Of a DNA stretch of 64,000 nucleotides, positions 1-8,884 are shown in pieces. Source of the DNA: Bacteroidia bacterium (GTDB taxonomy: Bacteria > Bacteroidota > Bacteroidia > J057); assembly GCA_033391075.1 (NCBI GenBank), contig JAWPMV010000001.1:4712001-4776000 (forward strand), read 5' to 3'. How positions within the stretch are numbered: the stretch's first letter is position 1; each line of letters starts with the position of its first letter. The notes under the pieces were generated by a model. The model did not search any database. It was not told the DNA's origin and worked only from the letters and a program-made list of their open reading frames with translations. A program made the translations under genes and the position numbers.

Positions 1-421
1 ATTGATCATCCAGGAGGGTTTTATTGGGGGCCGAAAGATTATTTTCAATATCATCATAGCGCCAGATCTTATCGATTTCGGCAACATATAGATTCCCATC
101 TTTATACGCCACTCCATTTGGCGTATTCAATCCCTCCGCCAATACGATCACTTCTTCGGCCTTAAAATCTCCATCTGTATCTTTGATCGCATAAACTTTC
201 CCGGCTCCCCTACTTCCCACAAAGAGGGTTCCTTCATCTCCGCGAACCATAGAACGGGCATTTTCTACCCCTTCGGCAAAAATGGATATTTCAAATCCAT
301 CGGGTAGCTTGATTTGGTCCAGAGGGAGGGTATCCAGCTTTTCTTCCGGACGATTTACACTAAAACATGCGGATAAGGCAGTGGAAAGAAATATTCCGTA
401 GAGGAGTGTTTTGAAATTCAT
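1..421 (-). CDS. Sorbosone dehydrogenase-like lipoprotein, 3' part cut off by window edge
   Basis: Reading the reverse strand from ATG at 421 gives about 140 residues that run off the window. The N-terminus is a lipoprotein signal with a Leu-Ser-Ala-Cys lipobox (Cys19), so the protein is probably anchored in the envelope. After it come LPDGFEI, LFVGSRGAGKVYAI and TPNGVAY-like strings, typical of the first blades of the glucose/sorbosone dehydrogenase (PQQ-type sugar dehydrogenase) beta-propeller. The family oxidises sugars or aldoses outside the cytoplasm; the substrate cannot be inferred. The gene lies 58 bp downstream of the lectin-repeat gene on the same strand and may be cotranscribed with it. 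Two larger dehydrogenase-type proteins occur at 15.3 and 20.8 kb. Confidence 0.8.
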   Translation of the reverse strand, partial: MNFKTLLYGIFLSTALSACFSVNRPEEKLDTLPLDQIKLPDGFEISIFAEGVENARSMVRGDEGTLFVGSRGAGKVYAIKDTDGDFKAEEVIVLAEGLNTPNGVAYKDGNLYVAEIDKIWRYDDIENNLSAPNKTLLDDQ

Positions 422-469
422 AAAGCTGAAATAAGGGAAAGCAGTAATCAATCCCAAATTTCAGCTTTA
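421..469 (-). promoter_or_regulatory. Perfect 12-bp hairpin ending at the start codon of the sorbosone dehydrogenase-like gene
   Basis: TAAAGCTGAAAT (421-432) and ATTTCAGCTTTA (458-469) are perfect inverted repeats with a 25-nt loop. On the reverse-strand transcript the distal arm ends on the A of the start codon at 421. No U-run follows, so it does not look like a terminator. It could control translation of the downstream gene or simply stabilise the upstream mRNA 3' end (inference). Confidence 0.4.
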
Positions 470-479
470 TCTGATAAAA

Positions 480-3368
480 TTATTTAATCAGGGTCAGGGT
501 ACCCGATTTCTGGGTTCTGACTGGCTCATTATTTCTATCGGGAAAGACGTATTCATATACCCAGACATAAACACCTTCCATACAAAGGCCATTATTACAG
601 CTTCCGTCCCAGGCCTGATCGGGATTGTCGGTTTCAAAAACCAGTACTCCCCATCGATCGAATATCTTTAATCGTGCCTCTTGCAGATTACAGAATGTTT
701 CAGCTTTGAAAAGGTCATTTACCCCATCAAAATTTGGGCTAAAGGCAGAAGGAACGTTCACGATGCAGTTACAAATTTCGGTGAATACAACCACAGAGTC
801 CGCACTCACCCCACAATTGTTGCTAACTTCCAGCGTAATCAAACCGCCTTGTTGAACCAGATAAAAGGGATCGGAACTTCCATCCTGCCATAGATAGGTT
901 TGACCCGGAGAAGGTTTCACCTCCAACCTCAATTGCCCTAAATCTTCTTCGCAAAGCAATTGATCTGCGCCGAGGTCTACCACTGGTAGATCCTGATAGG
1001 CTACAAAAATTTCATCTGTTTCTATGGCACAATCATTAAAGACCTGAAGGGAATAAGCTCCGGGAGAACGAACCACAAAACTCATTTCATCTGAGCCATC
1101 CTGCCAGAAGTATTCAAAGCCGGCCTGAGTGCTTTCCAATAAAAGCGTATCTCCCGCACATAAGGTAACATCCTGCCCAAAGTCGAAAGGCTGAGGTACC
1201 GCCTGGAAATCGACGACAATCCCTGCATCTACAGCTCCACAAGCATTGCTTACTGATACTACATAACCAGCAGGCTGAGTGATCGTCCTGACAGGTCCTA
1301 TAAAACCATCATCCCAGATATAAGTAGCACCTGGCCAGGTGGCATCCAGGGTAATCGTTTCTCCCTCACATAATAAGGTATCATTTCCCAGGAAAATTTG
1401 TGGTAATGGATTGAAGGTAGCTTCTATTGTATCAGCATTTACTCCGCAACTATTGCTGACTGCTACCCAGTAAGTCCCAGATGAAAGTACCCTATAGCTT
1501 GTTAAGGTAGAACCATCCTGCCAAAGGTGATCTATTCCAGTAGCATTTGTTGCCAAATCCAGGGTATCTCCCTGACAGAGGGTTGTATCATTCCCGAGGT
1601 TTATCACGGGTGGCGGATCTACAAAATTGATTTCAACTGTATCTATATCTGTTCCACAGAAATTACTGACTCTGACCCAATACTCTCCACTATTATTGAC
1701 CTGAAAGGTCGAATTAGTGGAACCGTCCTGCCACTGATAGGTAGAAGCAGGGGTCCAACTCGCATCTAGTACACGCGTAGTTCCGGTACAAAGAGTAGTA
1801 TCATTCCCCAAAAATATATCTGGCCTCAAATCATAATTCACATTGATTGAATCCCTGACAGTCCCACAGGCATTACTTACTTCTACCCAGTATAAACCGG
1901 AAGAACTTATTGAAAATGTGGGAAGGGTCGAATTGTCTTGCCAGAGATAAGTTGCCCCTTGAAGACTTACGTCAAGATCGAGGGTGGCTGTACCACAAAG
2001 GGTTGTATCGGTGGCATTAAAGAGATCAGTTGGAGGAATGGGTTGGTAATCTACGCTAATACTGTCTGTATCTGTTCCACAAAAATTTGTTGCCGTAGCC
2101 CAGTAGACTCCGGGCATCGTAACTTGAAACTGAGGGAAAGTGGAAGCATCCTGCCATTGATAACTGGCATTACTATTAGTTGCATCCAGGTTCAAGGTCG
2201 CTGTACCACATAAAGTAGTATCATTTCCAAAGTCCACCAATGGATTTACTTCGCTTGTAACCACAATAGAATCTCTATTGCTTCCGCAACCATTGGTCAA
2301 CTCAACCCAATAAAGGCCTCCCACACTTAGGACTCGGGCACTATCAGTCAGGCCATCCTGCCAAAGATAAGTAGGTCCAGGTCTGTAAGCATCCAAAAGA
2401 ATACTTTGCCCGGGACAAAGGGTAGTATCTGCTCCCAAATCTAGCTGAAGTTCTGCAGCAGGAGTAACTTCTACTCGGATGGTATCGGTGAAAGTAAGCC
2501 CACAATTATCCGTTACCGTTGCGACATATGTAGTAGTCGTGCTTGGATTTGCTATGGGGTTCTGAATGTTAGGATCAGAAAGACCCGTTGTCGGAGTCCA
2601 GCTAAAGGATACCCCTGGACTAGCTGCTAAAGGAACGGGATTGCCTTCACATAGGAAAAGCGTATCTCGAACAGGAATGATCAGATCCTCAAAGCACATA
2701 TTGTGTGCATTTCGACCTGCAGATCCTGTAGCTGCTGTAAACCCCCAGGTTACAAGATTGGTCCCACCGAAAATTGTATTTACTATATCTCCGGTATAAC
2801 TCAAGCTCACAGGTCCACAATCAATGAAGACTTGCAATAATTGCGTTCCAGGATCCCAACTCACTTTGACATCATGAAAGTTGCCATCTTCTATATTGGC
2901 AGAACCAGGCATGATGGGTACAGGCCCTGCGAGATTGTTGGCGGTATTATGATCATTGATTCCATCTCTCATAATCGCTAAGTGATCCGGTCCGGGATCA
3001 TTGGAACCTCCATTAGACCAGGTATCCATTTCTATAGCGAGGGAAGGAATCATGCCGGCATAACTCAATGAGCCTCCTCCTAAGGGGGAAGGATTGGTTA
3101 ATGGGCCTGAAATTTGGAATACCAGCGCGATACCATCTGCCCCATTTCCATTTCGTGTTCCAAAGGAGACTCTATTATAGAGTTCGAAAGGCTGGTTAAA
3201 ATCCAGAGGCGTCTGACTCCAAACGGCTCCTTCCCGATTAGTCTGATTGGGGGTAATAGCCGCGCATACCGCTGTGGTGGCTACCGCATCACCTCTCACA
3301 TTAAATTGGGCTAAAATTTCAGGAAGGAAAAAAGTTGTAAGCAATAAGAAGATAAAAAACTGCTTCAT
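480..3368 (-). CDS. Secreted lectin-domain repeat protein with T9SS type B sorting domain
   Basis: A 962-residue protein with a signal peptide (about residues 1-20). Residues ~21-235 resemble an L-type lectin fold (GADGIALVFQ, and a later DGNFHDVKVSWD-type strand), suggesting sugar binding. An Ig/PKD-like stretch follows (~240-305). Then come about eight ~73-residue repeats, each with LGNDTTLC, a YLWQDGS strand, a SGxYWVxVSNxCG strand and DSIxVxF; the paired cysteines suggest one disulphide per repeat. The last ~90 residues (VPSAFSPNFDGVND, RWGVLVF, WDG) match the gliding-motility-associated C-terminal domain (TIGR04131), the T9SS type B signal. Type B proteins are often surface-anchored with a PorP/SprF partner; none is adjacent, the only one seen being at 48.4 kb. 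Adhesion is likely but the target is unknown. Confidence 0.88.
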   Translation of the reverse strand: MKQFFIFLLLTTFFLPEILAQFNVRGDAVATTAVCAAITPNQTNREGAVWSQTPLDFNQPFELYNRVSFGTRNGNGADGIALVFQISGPLTNPSPLGGGSLSYAGMIPSLAIEMDTWSNGGSNDPGPDHLAIMRDGINDHNTANNLAGPVPIMPGSANIEDGNFHDVKVSWDPGTQLLQVFIDCGPVSLSYTGDIVNTIFGGTNLVTWGFTAATGSAGRNAHNMCFEDLIIPVRDTLFLCEGNPVPLAASPGVSFSWTPTTGLSDPNIQNPIANPSTTTTYVATVTDNCGLTFTDTIRVEVTPAAELQLDLGADTTLCPGQSILLDAYRPGPTYLWQDGLTDSARVLSVGGLYWVELTNGCGSNRDSIVVTSEVNPLVDFGNDTTLCGTATLNLDATNSNASYQWQDASTFPQFQVTMPGVYWATATNFCGTDTDSISVDYQPIPPTDLFNATDTTLCGTATLDLDVSLQGATYLWQDNSTLPTFSISSSGLYWVEVSNACGTVRDSINVNYDLRPDIFLGNDTTLCTGTTRVLDASWTPASTYQWQDGSTNSTFQVNNSGEYWVRVSNFCGTDIDTVEINFVDPPPVINLGNDTTLCQGDTLDLATNATGIDHLWQDGSTLTSYRVLSSGTYWVAVSNSCGVNADTIEATFNPLPQIFLGNDTLLCEGETITLDATWPGATYIWDDGFIGPVRTITQPAGYVVSVSNACGAVDAGIVVDFQAVPQPFDFGQDVTLCAGDTLLLESTQAGFEYFWQDGSDEMSFVVRSPGAYSLQVFNDCAIETDEIFVAYQDLPVVDLGADQLLCEEDLGQLRLEVKPSPGQTYLWQDGSSDPFYLVQQGGLITLEVSNNCGVSADSVVVFTEICNCIVNVPSAFSPNFDGVNDLFKAETFCNLQEARLKIFDRWGVLVFETDNPDQAWDGSCNNGLCMEGVYVWVYEYVFPDRNNEPVRTQKSGTLTLIK

Positions 3369-4003
3369 TATCCGGGATGTAAAGATTCAATAAGGGTAGT
3401 CTAATTACGAAAACCCGCGCAAATTATTTTCTAATAACAATAGTCTGTACCGTTTTCGGAAATTTTTCAGCAAATAAAAAAGCTAAAGAGGTGAAGTTGC
3501 TGGCTTATAATTTTCAATATGCCGCCTGGCCATTAAAAGACCCTTATTTTTAAAAAGGCTTGATCAAGGTATAGGGATCTCAGATGAAGCCTGCTTAAAA
3601 TGCTTTGTTTTATATGGCCATAATTTTCGCAGTGCCAGATCATTCTTGCATATATTCCTAATATTCAAGAGCCCTTTCCTCCGTTTTAGCTTTTTGTCCC
3701 AATTTTAAAGATTCTGCAAGTAGAATTCCTTTAGTATTTCTCAAGTCCACATAAGATTTTGCTTCAGCCATCGACTCAAGTTAGGATAATCTTATTCTTA
3801 TTGAGGCTAATTCACCCTCCTCCTGTAATTCATGTATGCAAAATTTTCTAAGTGATTAAATCTCAGGGAAGAAAAAAGGAAAAGATATTCAAACAAGTAC
3901 TTAATTTTTCCCTCAAACAATTTAGAAAATGATGCATGCATAACAATCTTATTTGTATATTTGTTCGCCGCGTCTTTCGCGCTAGACCTAATGACATTAT
4001 ACC
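3369..4003. other. Intergenic region between divergent genes, no convincing gene
   Basis: This 635-bp AT-rich stretch separates the reverse-strand lectin-repeat gene from the forward-strand TonB receptor. It should contain promoters for both. Only one short reverse-strand ORF of 37 codons (3658-3771) stands out, and it is too short to assign. Confidence 0.6.
3956..3963 (+). promoter_or_regulatory. Bacteroidota -7 promoter box upstream of TonB receptor
   Basis: TATATTTG matches the TAnnTTTG consensus of the Bacteroidota primary sigma factor and lies 40 bp before the ATG at 4004. A good TTG -33 element at the usual 19-21 bp spacing is not evident, so support is partial. Confidence 0.4.
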
Positions 4004-6823
4004 ATGTACTTCTACTACACCCGTTTGACAGGATATAGTACCAAATTCCCTATTAATATTGTGAAAGTTTTTATGACCCTCCTCCTTTTGGGATTGGGCT
4101 CATCTGTGATGTTGGCACAGGGAGTCATAAGAGGGAAAGTAGTTGATGGAAAAACCAATACTCCTCTAAATGGAGCCAGTGTATTACTGATAGGCACTCA
4201 GACAGGGGCGCTGACCAAGGATGATGGTTCTTTTAGCCTAACTTCTTCGAAAGCAGCACCCGTGCAATTGCTGGTTCGATATGTCGGTTATGATTCTTCT
4301 GTAGTGGATATCACCTCCTTTGACAAGAGCTATAATGTGCGCATGGAGGAAAGAACTGTAGAAGTTGCTGAAGTGGAAATTGTAGCCAGCGCCTATGTAG
4401 AAAGGCAAAAGCAATCTGCCCTTTCAGTTGAATCCATGTCCATTACCGCAATTAAAGAAACTCCTGCAGCCAATTTCTATGAAGGGCTTGGCCACTTGAA
4501 GGGAGTGGATATGAATTCTGCCAGTTTTGGATTTAAAGTCGTGAACACCCGGGGATTCAATAGTACCCAGCCAGTACGTTCCCTTCAATTGATAGACGGA
4601 GTAGATAATCAGTCTCCCGGTCTGAACTTCTCTCTGGGAAATTTCCTGGGAGCTTCCGAGCTTGATCTGGAGTCGGTCGATTTGATTGTGGGAGCTTCCT
4701 CTGCCTACTATGGGCCAAATGCCTTTAATGGTGTTATCGCCATGAAGACCAAGAATCCCTTTATTCATAGAGGACTTTCTGCTTCAGTAAAAGTAGGAGA
4801 AAGAAACTGGGTAGAATCAGCGGTTCGTTACGCCAAGGTTTTTAAAAACAAGAATGGTGTTGAGAAATTCGCTGTAAAGTTTAATCTTTTTTATCTCCGA
4901 GCAGATGACTGGGAAGCAGATAATTTTGATGAGGCTTATAGAGATGTTACCGTAAGAGGCGCTACTCCATTTGTGGGCATAGATAATCCTGGAGGATATG
5001 ATGCAGTAAATGTATATGGGGACGAAGTTTTGGGAAGAGCGACCAGTAACAATACCAGATTGCAGACTCCGGGGCTGGGCCTTTATTACAGAACCGGTTT
5101 TAAAGAATCTGATCTCCTGGATTATGATACGAGAAACTTTAAAGGAGGCCTTGCTTTTCACTATAAACTAAAGCCGGATGTTGAACTCATAGCTTCCTCC
5201 AACTATAGTAATGGAACCACCGTTTTTCAGGGAGTAAACAGAATCAGTCTGAAAGACATTCAATTTTTTCAGCATAAAGTTGAAGTAAAAAAAGAGGGGA
5301 AGTTTTTCGTAAGATCATATGTAACTCACGAAGATGCCGGGAATTCATATGATCCGGTATTTACTGCGAATAGAATCCAAAACCTTGCGTCCAGCAATGT
5401 AAACTGGGCCCAGAGTTATCGCGAGATTTGGCGGAGAGATTATGCTCCTTTGGTAAGACAATTGGAAGGATATCCTGCTCCTCCCGTGTTCCCGGATTTC
5501 TTCTTCGATTTTGAGCAACAAGCTCGGGTAATTGAGGCAAATAAAGAGCAGATAACTGTTTGGCATAATGATTTGAGAGAAAGAATTGATGGAACCAATG
5601 GATTTCTGAATCCAGGTTCTCCTCTGTTTCAGGCAGCCTTTGATTCCATTACTTCCCGAATTATAACCAAAGAAGGAGGTACGAAATTCTTTGACCGTTC
5701 TGCCCTCTATCATTTACATGGCGAGTATAAATTCACACCGAGTTGGGCAGAGATTACAGTAGGTGCCAATGGAAGGTATTATACCCCTTATACACAGGGA
5801 AGTATTTTCGCCGATACAGGAGATGTTCGCCTCACCAATATCGAATATGGTGCTTATGCGGGGCTTAAGAAAAAACTGGCTTCGGATAGAGTGACCCTCA
5901 CCGGTACACTTCGGATGGATAAGAATCAGAATTTTAATCTCCTTCTTTCCCCAGCAGTCACAGGATTGGTTCAGTTAAATGAAAATAACTCGCTCCGTGT
6001 TTCCCTTTCTTCAGCAATTCGAAATCCGACCCTGGCAGATCAGTTCCTTCGATTTGATGTAGGAGGAGCAGTACTATCGGGTAATATAAATGGATTCACA
6101 GACCTTTGGGAACTGGACTCTTTATTAGTGTATGCAGAAACCCTGGATGAAACTGTACTGGTTCCTTTTGATCTGGACCCGATTCAACCAGAGAAGGTAA
6201 CAACCTATGAATTTGGATACAGAGGTTTATTGGGAAAACGGGTATACATAGATGCCGGCTATTATTACAGTAGATATACAGACTTCATTGGTTTCCGACT
6301 TGGATTTGCGGGAGGTGGTTCATTGGTAAATGGATTTCCTATTGGAGATGTACTTCGAATCAGTGCTAATGCTGAAGACATCGTTACTACCCAGGGTGCA
6401 GCTTTTGGCTTCAACTATTTCATCAATCAACATTTCACCTTTGGGGGTAATTACTCATGGAATGTCTTAAATACACAGTCAGACGATCCTATCGTCCCTG
6501 CCTACAATACACCCGAACATAAATTCAATATTAACTTCGGAGGAAGAAATGTTAGTATCGCTGGCGTGAGCGATTTTGGCTTCAATGTCAATTATAAATG
6601 GGTCGAAGGCTTCCTTTTTGAAGGATCGCCCCAGTTTACGGGACTGGTTCCTACTTATGAGTTACTTGATGCTCAGATCAGCAGATATTTCCCCAAACTA
6701 CATACAACTATGAAACTAGGGGCTTCTAATATTCTCAACAATAAGGTGTTTACCGTGTATGGAGGACCCCGGATAGGAAGACTTGCCTATCTATCTTTAA
6801 CATATGATTTTTCTAAACTCTAG
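4004..6823 (+). CDS. TonB-dependent outer-membrane receptor with carboxypeptidase-regulatory-like domain
   Basis: A 939-residue outer-membrane receptor. A signal sequence ends near MLAQG. It is followed by a CarboxypepD_reg-like Ig-fold domain (GVIRGKVVDG, TPLNGASVLL, TKDDGSFSL; ~40-125). The TonB plug follows (~140-265; VVNTRGFNSTQPVRSLQLIDG, then SAYYGPNAFNGVI), and then a 22-strand-type barrel with aromatic girdle repeats to the C-terminus. Such receptors import large ligands using TonB energy; the ligand is unknown. It lacks SusC hallmarks and no SusD follows. An internal ATG at 4073 would also leave a signal peptide, but the 4004 start gives a better positively charged n-region. The downstream hydrolase-like gene is only 39 bp away and is probably cotranscribed. 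Confidence 0.9.
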   Translation: MYFYYTRLTGYSTKFPINIVKVFMTLLLLGLGSSVMLAQGVIRGKVVDGKTNTPLNGASVLLIGTQTGALTKDDGSFSLTSSKAAPVQLLVRYVGYDSSVVDITSFDKSYNVRMEERTVEVAEVEIVASAYVERQKQSALSVESMSITAIKETPAANFYEGLGHLKGVDMNSASFGFKVVNTRGFNSTQPVRSLQLIDGVDNQSPGLNFSLGNFLGASELDLESVDLIVGASSAYYGPNAFNGVIAMKTKNPFIHRGLSASVKVGERNWVESAVRYAKVFKNKNGVEKFAVKFNLFYLRADDWEADNFDEAYRDVTVRGATPFVGIDNPGGYDAVNVYGDEVLGRATSNNTRLQTPGLGLYYRTGFKESDLLDYDTRNFKGGLAFHYKLKPDVELIASSNYSNGTTVFQGVNRISLKDIQFFQHKVEVKKEGKFFVRSYVTHEDAGNSYDPVFTANRIQNLASSNVNWAQSYREIWRRDYAPLVRQLEGYPAPPVFPDFFFDFEQQARVIEANKEQITVWHNDLRERIDGTNGFLNPGSPLFQAAFDSITSRIITKEGGTKFFDRSALYHLHGEYKFTPSWAEITVGANGRYYTPYTQGSIFADTGDVRLTNIEYGAYAGLKKKLASDRVTLTGTLRMDKNQNFNLLLSPAVTGLVQLNENNSLRVSLSSAIRNPTLADQFLRFDVGGAVLSGNINGFTDLWELDSLLVYAETLDETVLVPFDLDPIQPEKVTTYEFGYRGLLGKRVYIDAGYYYSRYTDFIGFRLGFAGGGSLVNGFPIGDVLRISANAEDIVTTQGAAFGFNYFINQHFTFGGNYSWNVLNTQSDDPIVPAYNTPEHKFNINFGGRNVSIAGVSDFGFNVNYKWVEGFLFEGSPQFTGLVPTYELLDAQISRYFPKLHTTMKLGASNILNNKVFTVYGGPRIGRLAYLSLTYDFSKL

Positions 6824-6862
6824 ATTTTATACCTAAAACCTTAACCTATTCAATTGAAGATT

Positions 6863-8500
6863 ATGAGACAAGCTTTGACGATTTTATTATCATCCCTCCT
6901 GATGATAGGTCTATCACTCCAGGGATTTTCCCAGGAACGTTATCTGGATGAAATATTTACAGATAATGAGATCATGGTGACGGACTCTGTTATATATGGA
7001 GTTAATTTCAGTATTCTTCCTGCATTTCTCGGCATCGTTCAGGATACCATTCCGGTACCTTTGTATATGGATGTATATGCACCCATGAATGATACCACTA
7101 CTGATCGTCCTGTGATCATCTTTGGTATTGGAGGAACTTTCTTTCCGGCAATCGTAAATGGAGGATTTACTGGAGAAAGAGTAGATCCTGCCAATGTTGA
7201 TTTTGCAATGCGCATGGCCAAAAGAGGCTACGTTGTAGCAGTTGTTCAATATCGTAGAGGTTGGAATCCACTAGGTTCTGCTTTGGTTCAGCAAAGAACC
7301 ATTCTGCATGCTGCTTATAGAGGTATTCAGGATATGCGTAATGCAGTTCGTTTCTTCAAATTTACAGAAGCCGAACAAGCTGATCTATTTGGTATAGATC
7401 CTAGTAGAATCGCTGTTGGAGGAAATGGTACAGGTGGATATATGTCATATGGAGCTACTTACCTAAAACGCTTCGAACAAACACTACAGGAAAAATTTAT
7501 CGATTTCAGTACGACACCTGCAACTCCTTTCCTGGATACTACCCTTTTTGGTGATCCTTATGGAATAGACAGTGCTGGTATTAACCGTCCTAACTATCCT
7601 ACTTATAGCTCTGACTTCCAAATGGGATTCGCTTTAGGCGGTGCTTTGGGAGATCGTTCCTGGGTAGAAATAGGAGATGCTCCTTTTGTAGCTCTACATT
7701 GTGAAAGAGACCCGGGTGCACCCTATGAAGTAGGAGATGTACTTGCAGTTGATGGTACAACCAATCCTCCAAGTCCATTCGCAGTAATCCCTGGGGGTGC
7801 TGGTGGTATGGAAGTAACTAAAAGAGCCGACTCTTTAGGGAACCAGGATATTTTCAAGGGCATTAATTGGGGAGATACCCTTTTCACGATTGCTGCTGCA
7901 AAAAGCGGTGATATCCCAGGGCTGTATCCATTTGACACCCCTTATACTCCCGGCCCAGCTAACTGTCTACCTGGTAATCCTCCAAGTGATACCCTGGCAG
8001 AATGGGGGGGTCCCTGGAATTATTTCAATGAAGCTGTTGCAGAAGCAACCTGGAATTTTGTTTTCATGGACAGAATTAATTCGAACCCTCCAACTCAGGT
8101 TGATGGAGCTACGGCAGTATGTGTAAACAAAAGAGGTAATCCAAACGATATGACCATTGCTACAGCCTATATGGATACTATCGTTCGTTACCTTGCTCCT
8201 CACTTGGCAATTGCACTTCAATTGCCTACTTCTACCAGCGTAAATGACATAGTTATCGACGAAAATGTAGAGGTATTCCCCAACCCAGCCAACAACTTCC
8301 TGACTGTTCAGTACAGAGACGGTATCAAGAATATCGAAGCTGTGAAACTACTTGACCTAAACGGAAGAACGGTTAGAAATTATACAGGTCTTAATACTAC
8401 TGAATTCGAAATTCAGCGCAATGAGCTTAGCCCTGGATTGTATATCCTGCAAGTAAGTCTGCCTGATGGAATAGTAAACAAGAAGATTCTTTTTGAATAA
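6863..8500 (+). CDS. Secreted alpha/beta-hydrolase-fold protein with altered active site and T9SS type A signal
   Basis: The ATG at 6863 is chosen over an in-frame TTG at 6854 because it begins a normal signal peptide (MRQALTILLSSLL...GFSQ). The body resembles the carboxylesterase-like alpha/beta hydrolases common in Bacteroidota: an RPVIIF strand, KRGYVVAVVQYRRGW, a RGIQDMRNAVRFF helix and DPSRIAVGG. At the nucleophile elbow, where relatives have G-x-S-x-G, this protein has GGNGTGG (residues ~186-192), with Gly in place of the catalytic Ser. The oxyanion HGG is replaced by IGG. It may therefore bind rather than hydrolyse. The last ~75 residues (VFPNPANNFLTV, LLDLNGR, LSPGLYIL, KKILFE) are a T9SS type A sorting domain. 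It follows the TonB receptor closely, suggesting a shared ligand. Confidence 0.82.
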   Translation: MRQALTILLSSLLMIGLSLQGFSQERYLDEIFTDNEIMVTDSVIYGVNFSILPAFLGIVQDTIPVPLYMDVYAPMNDTTTDRPVIIFGIGGTFFPAIVNGGFTGERVDPANVDFAMRMAKRGYVVAVVQYRRGWNPLGSALVQQRTILHAAYRGIQDMRNAVRFFKFTEAEQADLFGIDPSRIAVGGNGTGGYMSYGATYLKRFEQTLQEKFIDFSTTPATPFLDTTLFGDPYGIDSAGINRPNYPTYSSDFQMGFALGGALGDRSWVEIGDAPFVALHCERDPGAPYEVGDVLAVDGTTNPPSPFAVIPGGAGGMEVTKRADSLGNQDIFKGINWGDTLFTIAAAKSGDIPGLYPFDTPYTPGPANCLPGNPPSDTLAEWGGPWNYFNEAVAEATWNFVFMDRINSNPPTQVDGATAVCVNKRGNPNDMTIATAYMDTIVRYLAPHLAIALQLPTSTSVNDIVIDENVEVFPNPANNFLTVQYRDGIKNIEAVKLLDLNGRTVRNYTGLNTTEFEIQRNELSPGLYILQVSLPDGIVNKKILFE

Positions 8501-8522
8501 GATCTTGAATAAAAATATCAGA

Positions 8523-8561
8523 TAAAAAAAGAGCCGTTCCTGTGGGACGGCTCTTTTTTTA
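8523..8561 (+). terminator. Factor-independent terminator after TonB receptor/hydrolase unit
   Basis: AGAGCCGTTCC and GGGACGGCTCT form an 11-bp stem (one G-U pair) with a 3-nt loop, flanked by a run of A on the left and seven T on the right. Confidence 0.9.
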
Positions 8562-8884
8562 TCTTGCTTTTTCTCTATCATTTACACTTTCCCTGCCTTG
8601 TTGAAGCCCCTACATGCATATGGGATTTTTCATTTGGTTTCAGAGCAATCCCAAACTCTAATTATAAATATCTGAATATCAATACAGAATCTCCCTTTCC
8701 TAATCCTTAGCTCTTCCAGGATCCCCATTTTCTATAGGCTCCGAAATTGTTAGGCTCTTAACATTTATACCGATTATGTGAATGAAAAATATTTACAATC
8801 TCATTCATGCACGGGCCATTCCTTAATTCTCGCCTCTCGAGGATTTAAGGGCCAGGACTCCCATGCCTCAACTGAAAATTAATT
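8562..8884. other. Intergenic region, no gene recognised
   Basis: This 323-bp AT-rich region carries the leader of the giant repeat protein. No consensus TAnnTTTG box with correct spacing and no conserved ORF was seen. Confidence 0.5.

Noticed and set aside
3658-3771. Reverse-strand ORF of 37 codons in the long intergenic region
   Set aside because: Too short, no promoter or ribosome-binding site, and any likeness to a TPR fragment is too weak to call.
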